Source: Argentina anserina
Taxonomy: Eukaryota > Streptophyta > Magnoliopsida > Rosales > Rosaceae
Assembly: GCF_933775445.1 (NCBI RefSeq)
Contig: NC_065877.1
Span: 31,434,001 to 31,498,000, forward strand
Direction: 5' to 3'
Length of the DNA stretch: 64,000 nt
Shown here: positions 58,601-64,000 of the stretch, piece after piece
Position numbering within the stretch: the first letter of the stretch is position 1
Layout of the letters: every line of letters starts with the position of its first letter
Notes under the pieces: generated by a model
Database searches by the model: none
What the model was told of the DNA's origin: nothing
The model's input: only the letters and a program-made list of their open reading frames with translations
Position numbers and translations under genes: made by a program

Positions 58601-60303
58601 TTGGGCCGAGCACCTCAGCAATTATCAACCACTGCAATATGGTAATAATAATGCCAAAAGTCACTAACAATGACAGTATTTCAGGAAACTAAAGAAAAAA
58701 AAGAAGAGTATGATAAAATGGCTGAAGTAAAAGAATCTCTACTACCTCTGAATGACTGAAGTAATCGGTAACCATATGTAGCTTGGCTTCTTGGGGATTC
58801 CAGCCAAAGATCTGTAAAACAAACAAAGATAAAAATGCTTGATATGCACCAGCCTCAGAAACAATCATAGACAATACATGGCCTGTAATACTACACGATA
58901 AATTTTATGTATGTCAGGCACAGCAAGATCATGCTACTCTAAGAATAACAGTGCTATGTTCTATTTAGTGATTAAGTACAAGAATTTGTGGTTACACACG
59001 GAGATATTGAAGTGATGTAGTCTCAGTTTAAGTACCTCACGAGAGATGAATATATCTGGAAATCCAAAATCCATGTAAGCTCGGTACGAATAGTAACTGC
59101 AGTATTGACAGCAAGAATTAGAATTTGTACCCTGTCATGCATAGATAAATGAATGATGTGATGTTACACTTTCCTACTTACCTGTCCGATGTCACAAGTA
59201 AAAGAGGCAAGCACTTCTCATTTGCACCCAAGGCAATTATTCTCCATATCAGGCTGTCATGGTACATTGATCCACCGACTGATGTACTCTCATCTAACAG
59301 AACAGCATTCTTCAGAACTTCAATATTGTTTATCACCAGCTTAGGCTGCTCAAAGATAATTCAAAACATGAGTCAATTAACATTATTTACATATCATCTC
59401 GTAACAGGATATCAAGAGTGTGAACTTAACTTATACTACCTGAAAATGATCGATTTCGGCGGCCTGTGACAGCAACTCCAGCAACAAACAAGGCCAATCA
59501 GTACACGAATTCGCCAAAGACCTCGAAAAGCCCCCTGTCCGATTCAAATGCGCAATGGCGTTAGCCCTCCGGCTATGCTGCACCCCAATCACCTCCTTGG
59601 CCAACTTCAAAGCCACAAGAGCCTCCCTATAATAGGAAGCCTCCTCCATGGACAAAGTCCTCTTCTTCTTATCACTCAACCCCAACACCCCATCAATCTC
59701 CCCAGCATCACACCTGGCACTCAACGCGAAAACAGCCCGGTCCCACAGAACAGACCCGGAAGCCTTGTCGGAAACCGCATTCTTCTTATTACTAGTGCCC
59801 TGGATGACTCGACGGAGAGAGGTGTGGAGACCGTGCCACTTGGAGAGGGTGGAGAAGACTTGCTGCGAGGTAATGGCGCCGAGCTGGACGCCCCTGTGGG
59901 CCAGGGACTCGAGGCAGGTTTCGAGCTTGGCTGCGCAATCGGGGAGAGGCGGGGGTGGGCAGTTGGACCAAGAAGCCCAAGGGAATGACTGATTGAACTG
60001 CGGGTGGTGGTCTTTGATGGACTCGGCGAAGTCGACGTAGCCGGTGAGGTGGGGGCCTTGGTTCCACTCGCCCAGCAGACCTGTAGAGCAAAGCGAGACA
60101 AGTGTTAGAGATGGATTGAGATTGGAAAGGAGAAAGGGGGGGGGGGAGCGTGAGGGTTTACGGTCGAGGATGAGAGTGGTTTTGCCGACGCCGCGGGGGC
60201 CGTGGAGGACGAGAGGCTGAGGGACGCGGTGGTGGTGGGCGTGGTTGTTGAGGACTGTTTCCAACAGTGGCCTGGGGATGATCCGCCATGGTTTGTTCAC
60301 CAT
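55612..60303 (-). CDS. P-loop ATPase (ATP-binding protein), 14 exons
   Basis: Exons: 60303-60162, 60080-59440, 59345-59182, 59096-59036, 58811-58746, 58631-58546, 58003-57940, 57615-57403, 57215-57150, 56851-56772, 56691-56581, 56368-56303, 56084-56033 and a final one tentatively 55701-55612. Together they give about 633 residues in frame. A Walker A motif GPRGVGKTT lies near residue 36, in MVNKPWRIIPRPLLETVL...LVLHGPRGVGKTTLILDRLL. A hydrophobic strand ending LPLLLVTSD (about residue 300) could be Walker B or sensor. It resembles plant P-loop NTPases of unknown function with an archaeal-ATPase-like core; no signal peptide or membrane segment is seen. If the donor at 56580 (GTAGAG) is not used, the protein instead stops at 56577 (565 residues). 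The later exons keep frame and look coding (NSSFVRGVRPSLQVYLN, VQRWVKSSEADFGKF), so I prefer the longer form. The last exon is the least certain. Confidence 0.8.
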
Positions 60304-60858
60304 TTCTTTTCTTTAGATTTGGAGAGAGCTCTCCTCACTGTCTTTTCACTCTTTTGTGGTCAGAGAGGAAGAAAGGGTATTAGGAGGGTTTTAGTTGGGA
60401 CTCATAAAACTACATCGGCAATTTGTACAAGACTAATGTTTTGTTATATGAGTTGGGATTTTACAGTTTTGCATTTATGCTTGGATCTGAACTTGATGTA
60501 AATCCATCCTTCAGACTTCGATTCATGTCTAGGTGGTGGATACCAAGTCTGAAGGACTCGACAGCTGATTCGGCGAAAACAATCAACAAGCTTCCTTATA
60601 TCATCATGATGTTAGAATATTTGTACAAATCACAGGAACTGAAATGCGCAGTTTGAAGGTATCAATTGCCGACAGTAATGCATTACATTTCAGTTTTCTT
60701 CATATATATTCGTAATTAAGCATAGAGTAACCAAAAAACAACATAATCAGTCACAACTACGAGGTGATCAACTCACGGCTCTCTGGGTTCTTGTCAGCCT
60801 AGCAGTTAGGTATTTACCAAGTAATGTTGGGGGCATATAAGGTTGTCTAGGACACATG
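60304..60858. promoter_or_regulatory. Intergenic: MSH4 3' UTR and ATPase gene promoter
   Basis: 555 bp between the MSH4 stop (60859) and the ATPase start (60303), both genes on the minus strand. It must hold the 3' end of MSH4 and the promoter of the ATPase gene. I see no strong TATA box and no repeats. Confidence 0.5.
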
Positions 60859-63800
60859 TTACAGCCTTCCATGGATGTAGTTCTCTTTCAGGTTATGCAG
60901 TGCTTCTCTGATCGAATCATCGTCCTGGCTGGAATATTTCAAACATATGAGACGCTGCGCAACATGGTAAGCCATTTGGATAGGTTGATATTGCAGGCAG
61001 TTTACTTCCATCCTCTTCACTTCCTAAACATGGAAGTTGTAAGTTCGTCAATTTAGCAGTTCATCAGGAAAGGATTCCGATTGCATACATGAAGGCCAGA
61101 AAGATTTATTATACAGTTACCAAATTTGATGAGAAGGCTGTCTTAAGGAAGAGATGTAACCAGTAATTACTAGAAATCTAAAATGTCTGGTTGCTGAGAA
61201 GAACTCACCTTTTCTGTGATCCTGGATGTGATGTTTCTCGCTGTCTCAGTCACCAAGCTTGGTAATCCTGCCACTTCTGCTAATAGAAGCCCATAATGGG
61301 GAACATGTCTCAGTCCTTCCTTGAGTTGGAACTACAAAAAGTACATATGACCGTCTCAGAGAAAGAAAGAAAAAGGTGCCTGGAACTAAGATTTTATAGA
61401 TAGAATCTTTGAATCAACCTCACAAATTCTACCTTGAAATCTAGACGGTTATTCTTAATGTCAACATCAAAGTGAAGTATTTTCACGTTTGGATAGACAG
61501 TCACTAATTCAGATAGGTTCTCCATATGAGTAGCGAATATAGTATACCTGACAAAGATTTGTAACATGGTAATCAAGTTAGCTTAGGATTGGTACCACAT
61601 ATTTCACATGAAGGCAGAATCGGAAATGTAAACTAAGCATTCAAATGGATCAGTAGTAAAGCAGGATTGCAAAATAACGCACAACACAAGTTCCTACAAC
61701 TCGAAACTAGATAGAACTTTATGATAATGCATCTAACATCTATACAGTCTTTATGGGAAAAAGTAATTAAGGATTCTTAATTTGCTCATACATATTTAGC
61801 ATTTCCTCCAAAGAAAAAAACATATTTAACAGGATTTAAGACTGTTTGGATGTTTCAGATAGTAAAAACAGTACAGATATATGAACCACTTGTTTAAAAG
61901 CACATCCTCCAGATTTCGGAACTTCATCAAATCTACTCTTAGGTAGTCTACTGGAATCTGGGTAAATTGTAAATTGGCAAAGAGCTTACGCTTTCATTGA
62001 CAATAAATGTTCGCAGCAGCTCCATGCAATTGCAAATCCATCAGAGGAAGATGTAGCCCTCCCAAGTTCATCCATAACAACCAGACTCCTGTATCCAAGG
62101 TGAAAAAAAATATTACTGGATACATCTCTATATTTAAAAGGTTAAACAAATTTCATGTACTACCTTTGGGAAACATTTTGCATGATGAAAGCTGTTTCTT
62201 TCATTTCTGTCATGAACTGTTTCAGATGATAACTATAATTTATAAAATATTTCATGTCAAATAGCAATGAGCTATATATTGTATCAGAGCTTAAGAAAAT
62301 TTACCGTGCTAGAGTTGGATTCAAGACTGTCCACTGTACCCATTCTTGTAAATATCCGATCAACAACCCTCAGAGTTGCAAAGTGAGCAGGAACATAACA
62401 ACCGATCTGAGCAAGAATAACTATCAGACATACTTGTTGAAGATAAGTGCTCTTTCCACTCCTGACATAAACAGTCAGCAGTTAAACTCAAGAAAAATGA
62501 TACCTTGACTGTATATGAAGGAATTTTTACAATGCATTACACAACATTTCCATGTATTATATAATCCATTCTAAACAAAGCATTTCTTACATGTTTGGGC
62601 CCACAATCAGCACCATGTTTGATGCCTCCGATAGAAAGATGTTGTTGGGCTGAAAGAAAAAGGGAAATATATACACTCAAATGTTCTATAAAGCTTCAAC
62701 TTCATGTTGAGAGAGTACAACCTAGTTACACACATGTTGACATAGTAATATGTAATCCTGTATAATCATCACTAGAAAATAAATCATTACGTACAACAAA
62801 ATCATTGTGTATGCTCTCAAGGATAGGGTGTCTTCCAGCTTCAATTGCCAATGGCCCATCATCTATAATTGGACATGACATATATCAACCATTTTATTTA
62901 TTTATATTCAAGATGATCAATGCCTGCTAATAAAAATCAACTCGCCTGTAAACTCTGGTCTAGTATAATGATCAGCAGGCTTACTGGAAACAGTATGTGC
63001 AAATGAGTTAACAATCATGTCTAGAAGGCACAAGGCCTCTGCAAGTAGTGTCAGTGCTGAAACGTCCTCTCGTATGGCATCTACTAATTCTGCATATAAT
63101 ATAGCCACATCAGTGATCTAAGTTTACATCAGAACTGCAACTGTTGAAACAAAATTGACATAATTTACATCAGAACCGCAAGCTTATGTACAGAAAATGT
63201 AAAATGCTTATCATAAAGTTAGCAAACCTTCCAGGCAAACTTCAGTCCGTAAGTAGCATTCAGCAGCCGCAGACTTATTTCTAACATTTAGCTGCACGTT
63301 TAATGAAATGGAGCAAGATAAATGAAAACTGAACAGAATATCAGTATGATGATATGAAAAGCTATTGTTACTTTGATAATAACACATACACATAATAATC
63401 ATTTACAACAAAGCTTAAACTGAACCATCTCAAAAAAGAAGAATAATAAGCCTCAAGGAAAATTCAGTGCTACCAAAAAGAGACACTTTCATTTTACTGT
63501 ACTTCATGATCAAGGGCATAATTTCATTTACACGTAATAACCACAATTATATAATTGACTTACATACATTTATTTAGAAGCAAATATATTTCACCTTGCA
63601 AATTTTAATGCACAAATGTTGTATTTATAAGACAATGATAACCACCAATAGCGTAAAGGGGAACCTATATGTATCATTGTTGTTTAAAGTTGGTCTCCTA
63701 TGATATTATGGATCATCCCCGACATTAGCTATGTACTTAAGGAAATGTATACCCCAGGTTACACTCCTAAAAGGATGGTTGTAGCTGAGGATGATCTCTG

Positions 63801-64000
63801 CAAAACTGCTTCGCCTAAATCTAGTCCAAGGTTTATGATGGGAAGTCAGTTTACTTCTCAGTTGAAGTTCTTACAAAGTTGATCAAATGTATGACCATGT
63901 TCACCCTGTTCCAAAATTGATATGCAAATTACAATATAAATTCACTCATGTAATTGAGATCATGTCATTCCATCAGTCCAAGGACATTAAGTAATGCAAA
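60859..64000 (-). CDS. MSH4: MSH4, meiotic MutS homologue (3' part; N-terminus beyond the right edge)
   Basis: Ten exons: 63291-63228, 63089-62946, 62862-62795, 62649-62591, 62461-62305, 62216-62164, 62088-61990, 61547-61433, 61331-61209 and 61023-60859. They give 348 C-terminal residues. MSH4 with MSH5 stabilises Holliday-type intermediates for class I crossovers. The visible part covers the core/clamp end ([19 protein letters not shown]), then the ATPase. Walker A GPNMSGKST is split by an intron after GPNM, and [17 protein letters not shown] follows. Walker B is [17 protein letters not shown] and the helix-turn-helix end is [14 protein letters not shown]. The C-terminus is [13 protein letters not shown]. 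The intron after 62946 starts GCGAGT, a GC-AG intron. No break is seen, so it is presumably functional. Earlier exons lie right of 64000; 63292-64000 is read as intron. Confidence 0.96.
63292..64000. other. MSH4 intron sequence (right edge)
   Basis: AT-rich and without an MSH4 exon I can identify. The plus strand at 63700-63882 is open for 60 codons ([20 protein letters not shown]) with an exon-like composition but no recognised family; it may be an old insertion. Confidence 0.5.

Noticed and set aside
63700..63882. 60-codon plus-strand frame inside an MSH4 intron
   Set aside because: Exon-like composition but no family recognised and no start or splice context; not called as a gene.

Overview
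The window reads as a nuclear genomic segment of a eudicot plant. Genes are intron-rich with GT-AG boundaries, intergenic DNA is AT-rich and full of nested transposons, and the proteins (Argonaute4-clade, ACC oxidase, MSH4, plant-type dual-specificity phosphatase, spinster-like transporter) are typical of angiosperms. The ACC oxidase looks most like Rosaceae enzymes from memory, but that placement is only a guess.

Layout: (1) 1-12.5 kb: an AGO4-like pseudogene (copy B, minus strand) broken up by a solo LTR (297-5753, itself split by a hAT element at 1975-5103), a 5'-truncated LINE (about 6.8-7.55 kb) and a short-LTR copia-like element (10134-11696) that carries histone H2A and H2B fragments. 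(2) 13617-15077: an intact intronless spinster-type MFS transporter on the plus strand. (3) 15.5-22 kb: AGO4-like copy A, well conserved exon by exon but lacking the PAZ-coding exons and carrying PIWI frameshifts. (4) 23.8-25.75 kb: a third, more decayed AGO4-like copy C. (5) 27.87-28.46 kb, minus strand: a TAS3 trans-acting siRNA locus with two miR390 sites, a tasiR-ARF between them, and a short ORF whose stop lies 7 nt upstream of the 5' miR390 site. (6) 35.2-37.9 kb: a complete five-exon PFA-DSP-type phosphatase gene. (7) 39635-40835: a fold-back element with 560-bp arms and a 9-bp target duplication. (8) 42065-43398: a complete ACC oxidase gene, minus strand. (9) 44893-47847: a complete solo LTR related to the first. 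(10) 48-55.6 kb: mostly intergenic, with one perfect 213-bp tandem duplication. (11) 55.6-60.3 kb: a 14-exon P-loop ATPase gene, minus strand. (12) 60.86 kb to the right edge: the 3' part of the meiotic mismatch-repair-family gene MSH4, minus strand.

The working genes are functionally unrelated: lipid/solute transport, phosphatase signalling, ethylene synthesis, auxin-response tasiRNA, meiotic crossover, an ATPase of unknown role. The themes of the window are a decayed tandem AGO4-clade family and its use as a landing zone for transposons. The best items for a second look are the TAS3 locus, the histone-fragment-carrying copia-like element, the PAZ-deleted AGO4 copy and the long fold-back element. 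Exon coordinates come from reading splice signals and reading-frame continuity by eye; no alignment was run.
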